From JAWLDB01 sp041686915 (GTDB taxonomy: Bacteria > Bacillota > UBA994 > UBA5500): a DNA stretch of 15,994 bases. Both the position numbers and the translations under genes were made by a program. Where the stretch lies: NCBI GenBank assembly GCA_041686915.1, contig JAWLDB010000043.1, positions 1-15,994 on the forward strand, written 5' to 3'. Below, piece by piece: positions 1 to 6,613 of this stretch. The stretch's first letter is position 1; each line of letters opens with the position of its first letter. Under the pieces are notes generated by a model, which was given only the letters and a program-made list of their open reading frames with translations, ran no database searches and was not told the DNA's origin.

Positions 1-97
1 GTTCTACCACGGGGTTAAACTTCATGAACCGCCGTATACCGAACGGTACGTACGGTGGTGTGAGAGGACGGGGGTTAGTCACCCCCTCCTACTCGAT
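1..97 (+). mobile_element. 3' end of a group II intron (domains V and VI), rest outside window
   Basis: Bases 28-59 fold as domain V: a 9-bp lower stem (28-36 with 51-59), a 2-base CG bulge at 49-50, a 4-bp upper stem (37-40 with 45-48) and a GAAC loop. The CGC at 30-32 fits the catalytic triad type seen in class C introns. Bases 62-94 fold as domain VI: 62-64 pair with 92-94, 65-68 with 87-90 and 70-74 with 82-86. A91 is left as a single bulged adenosine, the expected branch point, seven bases before the predicted 3' splice site after T97. The intron is in the same orientation as the downstream genes. Its 5' part and any reverse transcriptase gene lie left of the window, so completeness and activity cannot be judged. 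Structure and end are seen directly; the class assignment is inferred. Confidence 0.82.
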
Positions 98-225
98 TGG
101 GACAGGGGGTTCCTATGCCTCAGGCAGGAAGGGGTACTAGCAGCGAAGAATGTAGCGATAGTGTCGGCTTGTGGGCCACACCGTTTGGGCAAACTGATAC
201 TAGTGCATTTTAGGGAGGGAGCAAC
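98..225. other. 3' exon / intergenic stretch between intron and ymdB
   Basis: No gene is recognised here. Two small hairpins are visible: GTGT-c-GGC at 161-168 pairing with GCCACAC at 175-181, and GTTT/AAAC at 183-194. Neither is followed by a T run. The target gene or intergenic region interrupted by the intron cannot be identified from this short exon. Confidence 0.5.
124..153 (+). promoter_or_regulatory. weak sigma-H-like promoter before ymdB
   Basis: GCAGGAAGG at 124-132 and GAAGAATGT at 145-153 are separated by 12 bases. Against the Bacillus subtilis sigma-H consensus this matches 7 of 9 positions at -35 and 8 of 9 at -10. It is the weakest of four such sites in this window and would give a leader of roughly 65 bases before the TTG start of ymdB. 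Confidence 0.35.
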
Positions 226-1017
226 TTGCTAGGCATACTTTTTATTGGTGATATTGTCGGCAGACCAGGTAGGAGTAACCTGGCTGATTTGATTGGCAGA
301 GTCAAGCGTAAGCAGCAAGTCGACCTGGTGGTAGCTAATGGCGAAAACTCCGCAGGAGGTACCGGCATTACACGGGAAGTAGCTGATGAGATCTTTCGAG
401 CCGGTGTCGACATTATTACCGGAGGCAATCATATCTGGGACAAGCGTGAAGCTTTGGACCTGTTAATGGAAGAGCGACGTATCGTGCGCCCGGCTAACTA
501 TCCGGAAGGGACGCCTGGTCAAGGATTCGCAGTCGTCGAAGCCGGCTTGCCGCCTAAACGCATTCTGGTCATTAACGCTTGCGGCAGAACTTTCATGCCT
601 CCAATGGAGGACCCTTTCCGGGTGGTGGATGATATCTTGAAGCACCATTTCCGTCACGGCGACATTGTCTTGGTCGATTTTCACGCTGAAGCAACATCAG
701 AAAAGGCTGCACTAGCTTGGCACCTCGACGGGAGGGTCACAGCCGTGCTCGGAACCCATACGCACGTGCAGACGGCAGATGAACGACTGCTGCCCAAGGG
801 AACGGCTTTTCTCAGTGATGTCGGCATGGTCGGTCCTGCTAACTCAATCCTGGGAGTTGAGCCAGAGCCGGTGCTCTATAAGTTTCTTACCGGCTTGCCT
901 GCGCGCTTCGAAGTAGCCACAGGGCCGGTCATTTTTAATGCAGCCTACTTGCAGATTGGCGCTGACGGCAAGGCACTTAAACCACCACTCCGCATCAGTG
1001 AGTTGATTGACTCATAG
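226..1017 (+). CDS. ymdB: YmdB-family metallophosphoesterase (cyclic nucleotide phosphodiesterase)
   Basis: This is a 263-residue cytosolic protein of the TIGR00282/YmdB family, whose Bacillus member hydrolyses 2',3'- and 3',5'-cyclic nucleotides and affects biofilm and sporulation decisions. The full set of metal-binding motifs is visible: GDIVG (D9), NGEN (E40, N41), GGNH (H69), DFH (D151, H153) and THTH (H178, H180). Length equals the usual family length, so the gene is intact. The start is TTG at 226, which gives the family N-terminus LGILFIGDIVG and sits 5 bases after GGGAGGGA. In Firmicutes ymdB usually follows rny (ribonuclease Y); here the sequence immediately upstream is a group II intron end, so that partner is either displaced left or absent. 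spoVS follows, as in Bacillus. Confidence 0.95.
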   Translation: MLGILFIGDIVGRPGRSNLADLIGRVKRKQQVDLVVANGENSAGGTGITREVADEIFRAGVDIITGGNHIWDKREALDLLMEERRIVRPANYPEGTPGQGFAVVEAGLPPKRILVINACGRTFMPPMEDPFRVVDDILKHHFRHGDIVLVDFHAEATSEKAALAWHLDGRVTAVLGTHTHVQTADERLLPKGTAFLSDVGMVGPANSILGVEPEPVLYKFLTGLPARFEVATGPVIFNAAYLQIGADGKALKPPLRISELIDS

Positions 1018-1077
1018 CCCCAGCTACTGTTGGAATTTTATTCTACCTCTTGCTGCCCTCAAACCTCTCTGCAACAG

Positions 1078-1106
1078 ACAGGACTTGGACTGCTTTTATT
1101 GAATAT
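1078..1106 (+). promoter_or_regulatory. sigma-H-like promoter of spoVS
   Basis: ACAGGACTT at 1078-1086 and ATTGAATAT at 1098-1106 are separated by 11 bases. The -35 matches the sigma-H consensus RNAGGAWWW at 8 of 9 positions and the -10 matches RNNGAATWW at all 9. Bacillus subtilis spoVS is a known sigma-H-dependent gene, so context and sequence agree. The predicted start is near 1113, about 35 bases before the ATG. Confidence 0.78.
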
Positions 1107-1112
1107 ATTCAA
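1099..1112. promoter_or_regulatory. perfect 14-bp palindrome over the spoVS -10 region
   Basis: TTGAATATATTCAA is a perfect palindrome overlapping the -10 element and predicted start. Its right arm extends to TTCAACA (1108-1114), which differs by one base from the inverse of the Spo0A box TGTCGAA. An operator role for Spo0A or another dimeric regulator is inference only; AT-rich -10 regions are often partly palindromic by chance. Confidence 0.35.
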
Positions 1113-1146
1113 CAATAGAACAGATTCACGGCAAGGAGGAGAAGCA

Positions 1147-1407
1147 ATGGAAGTATTGAAAGTCTCTGCACGATCCAATCCAAATTCTGTAGCAGGTGCC
1201 CTAGCTGGTGTGATTCGTGAACGGGGATCAGCCGAACTACAGGCCGTAGGGGCTGGAGCGCTCAATCAGGCTGTGAAGGCGGTAGCGATTGCGAGGGGCT
1301 TCGTCGCTCCAAGCGGAGTTGATCTGGTTTGTATTCCAGCTTTTGCTGACATTTACATCGACGGTGAAGAGCGGACAGCCATTAAGCTAATTGTGCAACC
1401 TCGTTAA
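1147..1407 (+). CDS. spoVS: stage V sporulation protein S
   Basis: This is an 86-residue SpoVS, a small Alba-fold protein needed for spore coat maturation and for progress past stage V in Bacillus, and also present in some non-sporulating thermophiles. The family's characteristic start MEVLKVSA, the central GAGALNQAVKA stretch and the C-terminal LVCIPAFADI segment are all visible, and length equals the family norm. ATG 1147 is chosen because AAGGAGGAGA (1133-1142) lies just before it and because the protein then begins exactly as known SpoVS does; the frame also runs upstream to 1030, but those codons have no family counterpart and cover the promoter. A hairpin at 1422-1456 follows. A sigma-H-type promoter precedes it. 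Confidence 0.96.
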   Translation: MEVLKVSARSNPNSVAGALAGVIRERGSAELQAVGAGALNQAVKAVAIARGFVAPSGVDLVCIPAFADIYIDGEERTAIKLIVQPR

Positions 1408-1421
1408 GAGATTTATGGATT

Positions 1422-1456
1422 AAGCCGAAAGCTACACCTTTCCAAGCTTTCGGCTT
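1422..1456 (+). terminator. hairpin after spoVS, terminator-like
   Basis: A perfect 12-bp stem (1422-1433 with 1445-1456) encloses an 11-base loop, 14 bases after the spoVS stop. No T run follows (next bases GACCGTTG), so it may be an inefficient terminator or a processing/stability hairpin. Confidence 0.55.
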
Positions 1457-1498
1457 GACCGTTGTTAGGGGAAACAAGGATAAAGGGAGGAAGACCTA

Positions 1499-2503
1499 AT
1501 GGTAGTAGATTATCGTCGTTTGCATGAGGAAGCAGTCGTGGTGGACACGCACTGCGACACGCTGCTTAGGGTTCTTGGCCGTAGTTTTGTTCCTGGAATG
1601 AAGCGGGACGCTTATCGGTTGACCAACAGGAATGAGGAAGGGCATCTCGACTTCCCACGCATGCGGGAGGGAGGTGTCGATGTACAATTCTTCGCGGCGT
1701 ACATAGAGCCAATCTATAAGCCAGATCGCTCCCTTAAGCGTACTCTCCAGATATTTGATGCCTTCTTCACAGAGATGGAAGCGAATGCAGACCAAGTGAA
1801 GATTATCAAGAAAGCTGCGGACATTCGCCAGGCTCAGGCCGAAGGCAAGCTGGCAGCCGTTCTGGCGATTGAAGGCGGCGAAGCCGTCGAGGGCGACCTC
1901 GGCGTGCTGCGCATGCTGCACAAACTAGGTGTTCGCTGCATCGGGCTTACCTGGAACGAGCGCAACAACATCGCTGATGGAGTCGGCGATGCCAGAAGCG
2001 GCGGGGGTTTGACAGTGTTTGGTGCAGCTCTGATAGAGGAAATGAACCGTTTGGGCATCTTGGTGGATGTTTCCCACCTGTCAGACGCGGGTTTCTATGA
2101 TGTGATCGAAATCAGCAAGCACCCGATCATTGCATCCCACTCCAATGCCAGAGCAGTATGCGGACACCGGCGCAATCTGACTGATGACCAGATCAAAGCA
2201 CTGGCTAAAAACGGCGGTGTGATGGGGATGAATTTTGCAGCGGCCTTTGTCAAAGACGACGGCAAGCCCACGCTAGATCATCTGCTCGACCATATTGACC
2301 ATATTGTCAACCTGGTTGGTCCTGCGCATGTCGGTTTGGGTTCAGACTTTGACGGAATTAGCGCGACACCTGAGGGGTTGACTGATGTCAGCAAGATGCC
2401 CCTGATTACCGAAGGGTTGCTTAAGCGTGGTTACAGTGATAAGGATATCAAGCTTATCCTAGGCGGAAACTACTTGCGAGTCTTTGAACAAGTATGGGGT
2501 TAG
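1499..2503 (+). CDS. membrane dipeptidase, peptidase family M19
   Basis: This is a 334-residue zinc dipeptidase of the renal-dipeptidase family. Members cleave dipeptides, often with broad stereospecificity including D-residues at the C-terminal position. The metal ligands can be placed: H18 and D20 in VDTHCDT, the bridging E125 in AIEGGE, H193 in DVSHLS, H214 in ASHSNAR and D283 in GLGSDFDG. No signal peptide or membrane segment is seen, so this version is probably cytosolic, as is usual for bacterial M19 proteins. The start ATG 1499 follows GGGAGGAAG at a good distance. The gene is 19 bases from the PHP gene and is probably cotranscribed with it. Substrate is not deducible; recycling of peptidoglycan- or protein-derived dipeptides is the likely role. 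Confidence 0.93.
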   Translation: MVVDYRRLHEEAVVVDTHCDTLLRVLGRSFVPGMKRDAYRLTNRNEEGHLDFPRMREGGVDVQFFAAYIEPIYKPDRSLKRTLQIFDAFFTEMEANADQVKIIKKAADIRQAQAEGKLAAVLAIEGGEAVEGDLGVLRMLHKLGVRCIGLTWNERNNIADGVGDARSGGGLTVFGAALIEEMNRLGILVDVSHLSDAGFYDVIEISKHPIIASHSNARAVCGHRRNLTDDQIKALAKNGGVMGMNFAAAFVKDDGKPTLDHLLDHIDHIVNLVGPAHVGLGSDFDGISATPEGLTDVSKMPLITEGLLKRGYSDKDIKLILGGNYLRVFEQVWG

Positions 2504-2522
2504 TATGATGAGGGAGGTAGTC

Positions 2523-3347
2523 ATGGCTGTTGACTTGCATGTTCACTCAACTGCATCAGATGGCTGCCTGACCCCTGTCGAGGTAGTCGAGTTGGCTCGA
2601 GGCAAGCGTCTTGCAGCCATCGCTCTTACCGATCATGACACAGTCAATGGGCTGGAAGCGGCCGCCGATCGGGGCAAGCAGCTAGGGTTGCAAGTGCTTC
2701 CAGGCATAGAAATGAGTTGTGAAATTGGAAACCAGGAGTATCATATACTAGGGTATTGTCTGGATTACCAGAGTCCAGTACTGCTAGCCCGGTTGCGTGA
2801 GTTGATGAATAGCCGGACAGGTCGGTTGCAGCTGATGGTTGAGCGACTTGGCAGGGCGGGAATCATGTTAGACCTCGACCGGGTGAAGGAGATTGCCGGT
2901 GCCGGAGCAGTCGGTCGTCCGCACGTTGCCCAGGCTATGATTGAGCGGGGCTATGTAAACTCCCGTACTGAGGCTTTTGCCAGATATCTCAATCGGGGCC
3001 AGCCTGGTTGGGTTGCTAGGGAAAAGATCACTCCCGCGGATGCAATCCGATTGATTAGGCAAGTTGGGGGCGTGCCCGTCTGGGCTCACCCAGGCAGGCA
3101 CTTCTCGCCAGAGGCTCTTGAAGAGTTTGTGGGCATTGGCCTAATGGGTATCGAGGCGTGGCACCCAGACCATCCTGAACAGCATGCGCGTGCTATCGTC
3201 GCCGAAGCAGAGTCCCGCAAACTGGTAGTCACAGGAGGCTCAGACTTCCACTGCCAGGGTGAAGGTTGGGAGCTTGGTTCGTATACTGTCCCAGATTGGA
3301 CTTTAGATCAGCTAATGGAACTATCCAATCAACCGCTGTCTGGTTAG
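2523..3347 (+). CDS. PHP-domain phosphoesterase, TrpH/YciV-like
   Basis: This is a 274-residue protein of the polymerase and histidinol phosphatase (PHP) superfamily. Visible metal-site motifs are DLHVHSTASDG (residues 4-14), LTDHDT, GIEMS, the central GRPHVAQAM, WAHPGR and the C-terminal GGSDFH. This order and length match the YciV/TrpH group, whose characterised members are 5'-3' exoribonucleases or 3',5'-nucleotide bisphosphate phosphatases. The ATG at 2523 is preferred because GGGAGG (2512-2517) precedes it by 5 bases and the protein then starts right at the first motif; ATG codons at 2505 and 2508 lie upstream of that site. The stop codon lies inside the terminator stem at 3331-3360. The exact substrate is not determinable from sequence. 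Confidence 0.9.
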   Translation: MAVDLHVHSTASDGCLTPVEVVELARGKRLAAIALTDHDTVNGLEAAADRGKQLGLQVLPGIEMSCEIGNQEYHILGYCLDYQSPVLLARLRELMNSRTGRLQLMVERLGRAGIMLDLDRVKEIAGAGAVGRPHVAQAMIERGYVNSRTEAFARYLNRGQPGWVAREKITPADAIRLIRQVGGVPVWAHPGRHFSPEALEEFVGIGLMGIEAWHPDHPEQHARAIVAEAESRKLVVTGGSDFHCQGEGWELGSYTVPDWTLDQLMELSNQPLSG

Positions 3348-3360
3348 ACAGCGGTTTTTT
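3331..3360 (+). terminator. intrinsic terminator after the PHP gene
   Basis: AACCGCTGTCT (3331-3341) pairs perfectly with AGACAGCGGTT (3346-3356) around a 4-base loop, followed by six Ts (3355-3360). The stem overlaps the last codons and stop of the PHP gene. It closes the first transcription region. Confidence 0.93.
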
Positions 3361-3392
3361 CGACAAAAAAACCAAAACTTTTTTGTAGTTTA

Positions 3393-3421
3393 GAAGGAAG
3401 TAGTACAGCATTGGCGAATAT
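3393..3421 (+). promoter_or_regulatory. sigma-H-like promoter of the gntR-korDABC-gdh cluster
   Basis: GAAGGAAGT at 3393-3401 and GGCGAATAT at 3413-3421 are separated by 11 bases, matching the sigma-H consensus at 8 of 9 and 9 of 9 positions. An alternative reading is an extended -10 TGTTAGAAT (3421-3429) for the housekeeping factor, but it has no good -35. An inverted repeat GGACT-N8-AGTCC (3443-3460) lies just downstream of the predicted start and could be a regulator site. Confidence 0.65.
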
Positions 3422-3477
3422 GTTAGAATGTAATGGAATGATGGACTGAGCCATTAGTCCTAAAGGGAGTGTTGCGT

Positions 3478-4467
3478 ATGGCTTTTGAACTGTCTCGTAA
3501 GTCCGGCATTCCACTATACGTACAGATAAAGCAGCAGATTCGCCAGCAAATTGAGTCTAGTGCCTGGCAACCGGGTTTTAAGTTGCCAACAGAACGCGAA
3601 CTAGCCAGCCTCCTGGGGGTAAGTCGCAATACGGTCAGTATGGCCTATCGTGATCTCGAGGCCGAAGGCGAGCTGGTTTCTCTCCAAGGTAGGGGGACGT
3701 TTGTAGCGGAAGCAGCCGCGGAACATCTAACTGAGAGCCGGAGGCAAACAATCCTGCAAATTGTTGAACAAGCTCTCGGACAGGTGCTTGAACAAGGAGC
3801 ATCTCTCAACGAATTCCTCGTATTGGCTGAGGAAAAAGTTAAAGAGAGACAGGCCTTGTTGAACAAGATTAGAATTGCTTTTATTGAATGCAATCGGGAG
3901 CAGGTAGACTATTTTGCGCGTCAACTGCAGCTTGGTTCTGGAGTTGCCATTATCCCTTTGGTACTCAGCGAAATCCAGGCCGATATGGAGCGTGCCCGTC
4001 AGTTGATCTCAACTGTAGACATGGTGGTCACTACGTTCTTCCACTATGACGATGTACGATCCATGGTTCCTGCCGAGCGACGGGTGCTGGCCATAGCGTT
4101 GGATCCCCAGCTGGAGACCATAGTCAAGATAGCGCGGATCCCGCGCGGCAAGAAGTTGGGACTGGTTTGTCTGTCGACAAACTTCGCCGAGAAAGTGGAG
4201 AACTCTATCCGCAGTGCAGGGATTGATTATCTGCCTGTTGAGAGCACGATATCGCTTGAAGAGTCAGCGGTGCGGAGAGTGATTGAAAACGGCGATATTA
4301 TTCTAGTCTCTCCCGGGCGTCGGCGTGAAGTAGAACGTCTGTGTCCGTCAAATAAGGAGATTGTTGAGTTCATCTACCGTCCTGACCTAGGCTCGATTAG
4401 TATGCTAAAGTCGGCGCTTTTAGAGTGTGAGCAAAAGAACACCCGAGAGGAAGGGGAGTTACAGTGA
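3478..4467 (+). CDS. GntR-family transcriptional regulator with unassigned effector domain
   Basis: This is a 329-residue regulator. Residues 10-76 form a GntR winged helix-turn-helix: IPLYVQIKQQI, then PTERELA and GVSRNTV in the recognition region, and the wing GRGTFV (71-76). Residues from about 130 to 329 form an alpha/beta domain that is not recognised as FCD, UTRA or the aminotransferase-type partner usual in GntR proteins; stretches such as KLGLVCLS and DIILVSPGRR suggest a Rossmann-like or periplasmic-binding-like fold (inference). ATG 3478 is chosen since AAAGGGAG (3462-3469) precedes it; the in-frame GTG 3469 overlaps that site. Its stop overlaps the korD start (GTGA), so it is translated with the oxidoreductase and most likely controls this cluster, including itself. 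The ligand is unknown; a 2-oxoacid, amino acid or acyl-CoA is a guess. Confidence 0.88.
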   Translation: MAFELSRKSGIPLYVQIKQQIRQQIESSAWQPGFKLPTERELASLLGVSRNTVSMAYRDLEAEGELVSLQGRGTFVAEAAAEHLTESRRQTILQIVEQALGQVLEQGASLNEFLVLAEEKVKERQALLNKIRIAFIECNREQVDYFARQLQLGSGVAIIPLVLSEIQADMERARQLISTVDMVVTTFFHYDDVRSMVPAERRVLAIALDPQLETIVKIARIPRGKKLGLVCLSTNFAEKVENSIRSAGIDYLPVESTISLEESAVRRVIENGDIILVSPGRRREVERLCPSNKEIVEFIYRPDLGSISMLKSALLECEQKNTREEGELQ

Positions 4468-4682
4468 ACGCTTCAGGGTACACGGTCAACATTGACCCCA
4501 AATGGTGCAAGAAATGCGGCATTTGCGCTGCATTCTGCCCGAAAAAGGTATTTACCTGGAAAACCGGGGCGGTGCCCGAAATAACCGGGGAAGACCTCTG
4601 CATCGGCTGTCGGTTGTGTGAACAACGTTGTCCCGATTTTGCGGTGAAAGTGGGAGGTGGCAAGAATGAGTCCCAAAGTTAA
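4464..4682 (+). CDS. korD: 2-oxoacid:ferredoxin oxidoreductase, delta (ferredoxin) subunit
   Basis: This is a 72-residue two-cluster ferredoxin subunit. Two complete [4Fe-4S] motifs are visible: C15, C18, C21, C25 and C46, C49, C52, C56, each ending in CP. It passes electrons from the thiamine-diphosphate centre of the KorAB core to free ferredoxin. The GTG start at 4464 overlaps the gntR stop and follows AAGGGGAG; the 3' end overlaps korA by 17 bases, showing tight translational coupling. The order delta-alpha-beta-gamma is that of the 2-oxoglutarate oxidoreductase of Helicobacter (oorDABC) and differs from the gamma-delta-alpha-beta order typical of pyruvate enzymes. Confidence 0.93.
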   Translation: MNASGYTVNIDPKWCKKCGICAAFCPKKVFTWKTGAVPEITGEDLCIGCRLCEQRCPDFAVKVGGGKNESQS

Positions 4683-5799
4683 GCTCCTGCAGGGCAATGA
4701 GGCCTGCGTGGAAGGCGCTATTGCTGCCGGCCTCGATTTCTATGCCGGCTACCCGATTACTCCATCTACAGAAATCGCTGAACTGCTTGCTGAAAGACTC
4801 CCTAGAGTGGGTGGCAGGTTCATCCAGATGGAAGATGAGATCGCCAGTATGGCGGCCGTTGTTGGTGCGTCCCTGACTGGCGCCAAGTCTATGACTGCAA
4901 CCAGTGGCCCTGGCTTCTCCCTAAAGCAGGAGAACTTCGGCTTCGCTATTTATACAGAGGTTCCGTGTGTTGTGGTCAACGTCATGCGCGGTGGCCCAAG
5001 CACCGGTCTTCCGACTGCACCGGCCCAGGGTGACGTAATGCAAGCCCGTTGGGGCACTCATGGAGACCATCCGGTGATCGCTCTCTGCCCATCCTCCGTA
5101 CCGGAGACTTATGAGCTTACGATTAAAGCATTCAACCTTTCCGAGAAGTACAGGCAACCGGTCCTTATCCTTTTGGATGAAGTCATCGGTCACATGCGTG
5201 AAAAAGTGACCATCCCGGATGAGGCTCCGTTTGAGATTATCGAACGTACTCGTCCGACAGGCGATAAGGCCGCCTACGAGCCCTTCGCCGCAGGCCCGGA
5301 TGGAGTTCCACCGTTGGCTAGCTTCGGAGAAGGCTATCGCTTCCATGTCACCGGTCTGGCCCATGACTTCCGTGGTTATCCGACCAATAACCCTGAAAAA
5401 GTAGCTTACCTCTTGAACAGGTTGCACGACAAGATCATGAACAACCTGGATGATATACTGATGTGGGAAACTGAGCATATGGAAGATGCCGAGATTGGCG
5501 TAATCGCCTACGGATCTACCGCCCGTTCCGCTTCCCGCGCCGTCAAGCTGGCTCGTGAACAGGGCGTCAAGGCAGGTTTGATTCGCCCGATAACCCTGTG
5601 GCCTTTCCCGGAAACGCTGATTGATCAGTACGCAGAGCAGCTCAAATCCATAGTGGTGGCTGAGCTCAACCTGGGACAGGTTGCTTTGGAAGTGGAACGC
5701 GTCATCAAGGGACGCACGCCGATCAAGGGCGTCTACCGTGCAGACGGCGAACTGATTACACCGGATCAAATCCTGCAGGCAGTATTGGAGGTGAAGTAG
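4666..5799 (+). CDS. korA: 2-oxoglutarate-type ferredoxin oxidoreductase, alpha subunit
   Basis: This is a 377-residue alpha subunit carrying the pyrimidine-binding (domain I) and domain II regions. Visible signatures are GYPITPSTEI (28-37), QMEDEIASM (54-62), TSGPGFSL (79-86) and RGGPSTGLPT (108-117); the GPSTG motif and the YPITPSTE sequence are typical of KorA/OorA proteins. With KorB it catalyses oxidative decarboxylation of a 2-oxoacid with CoA, giving acyl-CoA, CO2 and reduced ferredoxin. ATG 4666 follows GGGAGG by 8 bases; GTG 4657 is inside that site. Substrate choice (2-oxoglutarate versus branched-chain 2-oxoacids) cannot be proved from sequence. The oorDABC-like order, an adjacent glutamate dehydrogenase and downstream succinyl-CoA-using genes favour 2-oxoglutarate. 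Confidence 0.92.
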   Translation: MSPKVKLLQGNEACVEGAIAAGLDFYAGYPITPSTEIAELLAERLPRVGGRFIQMEDEIASMAAVVGASLTGAKSMTATSGPGFSLKQENFGFAIYTEVPCVVVNVMRGGPSTGLPTAPAQGDVMQARWGTHGDHPVIALCPSSVPETYELTIKAFNLSEKYRQPVLILLDEVIGHMREKVTIPDEAPFEIIERTRPTGDKAAYEPFAAGPDGVPPLASFGEGYRFHVTGLAHDFRGYPTNNPEKVAYLLNRLHDKIMNNLDDILMWETEHMEDAEIGVIAYGSTARSASRAVKLAREQGVKAGLIRPITLWPFPETLIDQYAEQLKSIVVAELNLGQVALEVERVIKGRTPIKGVYRADGELITPDQILQAVLEVK

Positions 5800-5800
5800 C

Positions 5801-6610
5801 ATGCTGGCAGAAAAATATCTTCGCCCAGCGATGATGCCGCACATTTGGTGCCCAGGCTGCGGCCATGGAATCATCATGAACGCTGTGCTACGCGCGGTCG
5901 AAAAGCTTGGCCTGGATCAGGACAAAACTGTCATTGTGTCTGGCATCGGCTGCTCTTCCCGTGCTGCAGGCTATATGAACTTCGATACACTGCACACTAC
6001 CCACGGTCGTGCTTTGGCCTTTGCAACCGGCGTTAAGGTTGCAAACCCCGACCTCAATGTAATCGTGTTGTCCGGTGATGGCGACAGCTTGGCGATTGGT
6101 GGCAATCACTTCATTCACGCTTGCCGCCGCAATATTGACATCACCACCATTATCTTCAATAACTCCATCTACGGCATGACCTCTGGCCAGTATTCCCCGA
6201 TGACCCCTCAGGGCAAGTTGGCGACTACTGCGCCCTATGGCAACGTCGATCGTGATTTTGACCTCTGCGGATTGGCCAAGGCTGCTGGCGCTACCTATGT
6301 TGGCCGCGGCACCGCCTACCATGCCGCCATGTTGGCTGACTTGGTAGCCAAGGCCATTGAGAATAAAGGCTTCTCAGTGGTAGAAGCAATTTCCCAGTGC
6401 CCAACCTACTATGGCCGCAGGAACAAGTTGGGTTCTCCGATAGATATGCTCACGTGGCAGAAGGAGAGCGCAGTTACCGCGGCAGCGGCTGCTAAGCTAC
6501 CTGCCGAGAAGCTGGAAGACAAGTTCATCATCGGTGAGCTGTATAAGGGAGAGGCTCCTGAATACACCGCTGAGTATCAGAAAATAGTCGATCGGATGCA
6601 GGGGAGGTAG
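5801..6610 (+). CDS. korB: 2-oxoglutarate-type ferredoxin oxidoreductase, beta subunit (thiamine diphosphate)
   Basis: This is a 269-residue subunit binding thiamine diphosphate and Mg2+. It begins with the family motif WCPGCGHG (16-23), with C51 in GIGCSSR providing a further conserved cysteine, followed by the TPP/Mg motif GDGD (92-95) and NN (120-121) and then IYGMTSGQYSP. Length matches KorB/OorB, which lack the large C-terminal extension of single-chain pyruvate enzymes. The ATG is one base after the korA stop and is served by GGAGG at the end of korA. The subunit forms the catalytic core with KorA; it is cytosolic. Confidence 0.94.
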   Translation: MLAEKYLRPAMMPHIWCPGCGHGIIMNAVLRAVEKLGLDQDKTVIVSGIGCSSRAAGYMNFDTLHTTHGRALAFATGVKVANPDLNVIVLSGDGDSLAIGGNHFIHACRRNIDITTIIFNNSIYGMTSGQYSPMTPQGKLATTAPYGNVDRDFDLCGLAKAAGATYVGRGTAYHAAMLADLVAKAIENKGFSVVEAISQCPTYYGRRNKLGSPIDMLTWQKESAVTAAAAAKLPAEKLEDKFIIGELYKGEAPEYTAEYQKIVDRMQGR

Positions 6611-6613
6611 TGA

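Noticed and set aside
98..225. Short open frame downstream of the intron as a 3' exon of a gene
   Set aside because: The frame is open by chance length only; its translation matches no protein I recognise and does not look like the end of ribonuclease Y.
1455..1484. Housekeeping promoter TTGACC-N18-GATAAA before the dipeptidase gene
   Set aside because: The start would fall inside the ribosome binding site at 1486-1493, and the -35 lies in the hairpin stem; the -10 matches poorly.
4921..5877. 318-codon minus-strand frame inside korA
   Set aside because: Antisense to a conserved enzyme gene, low-information composition, no start signals.
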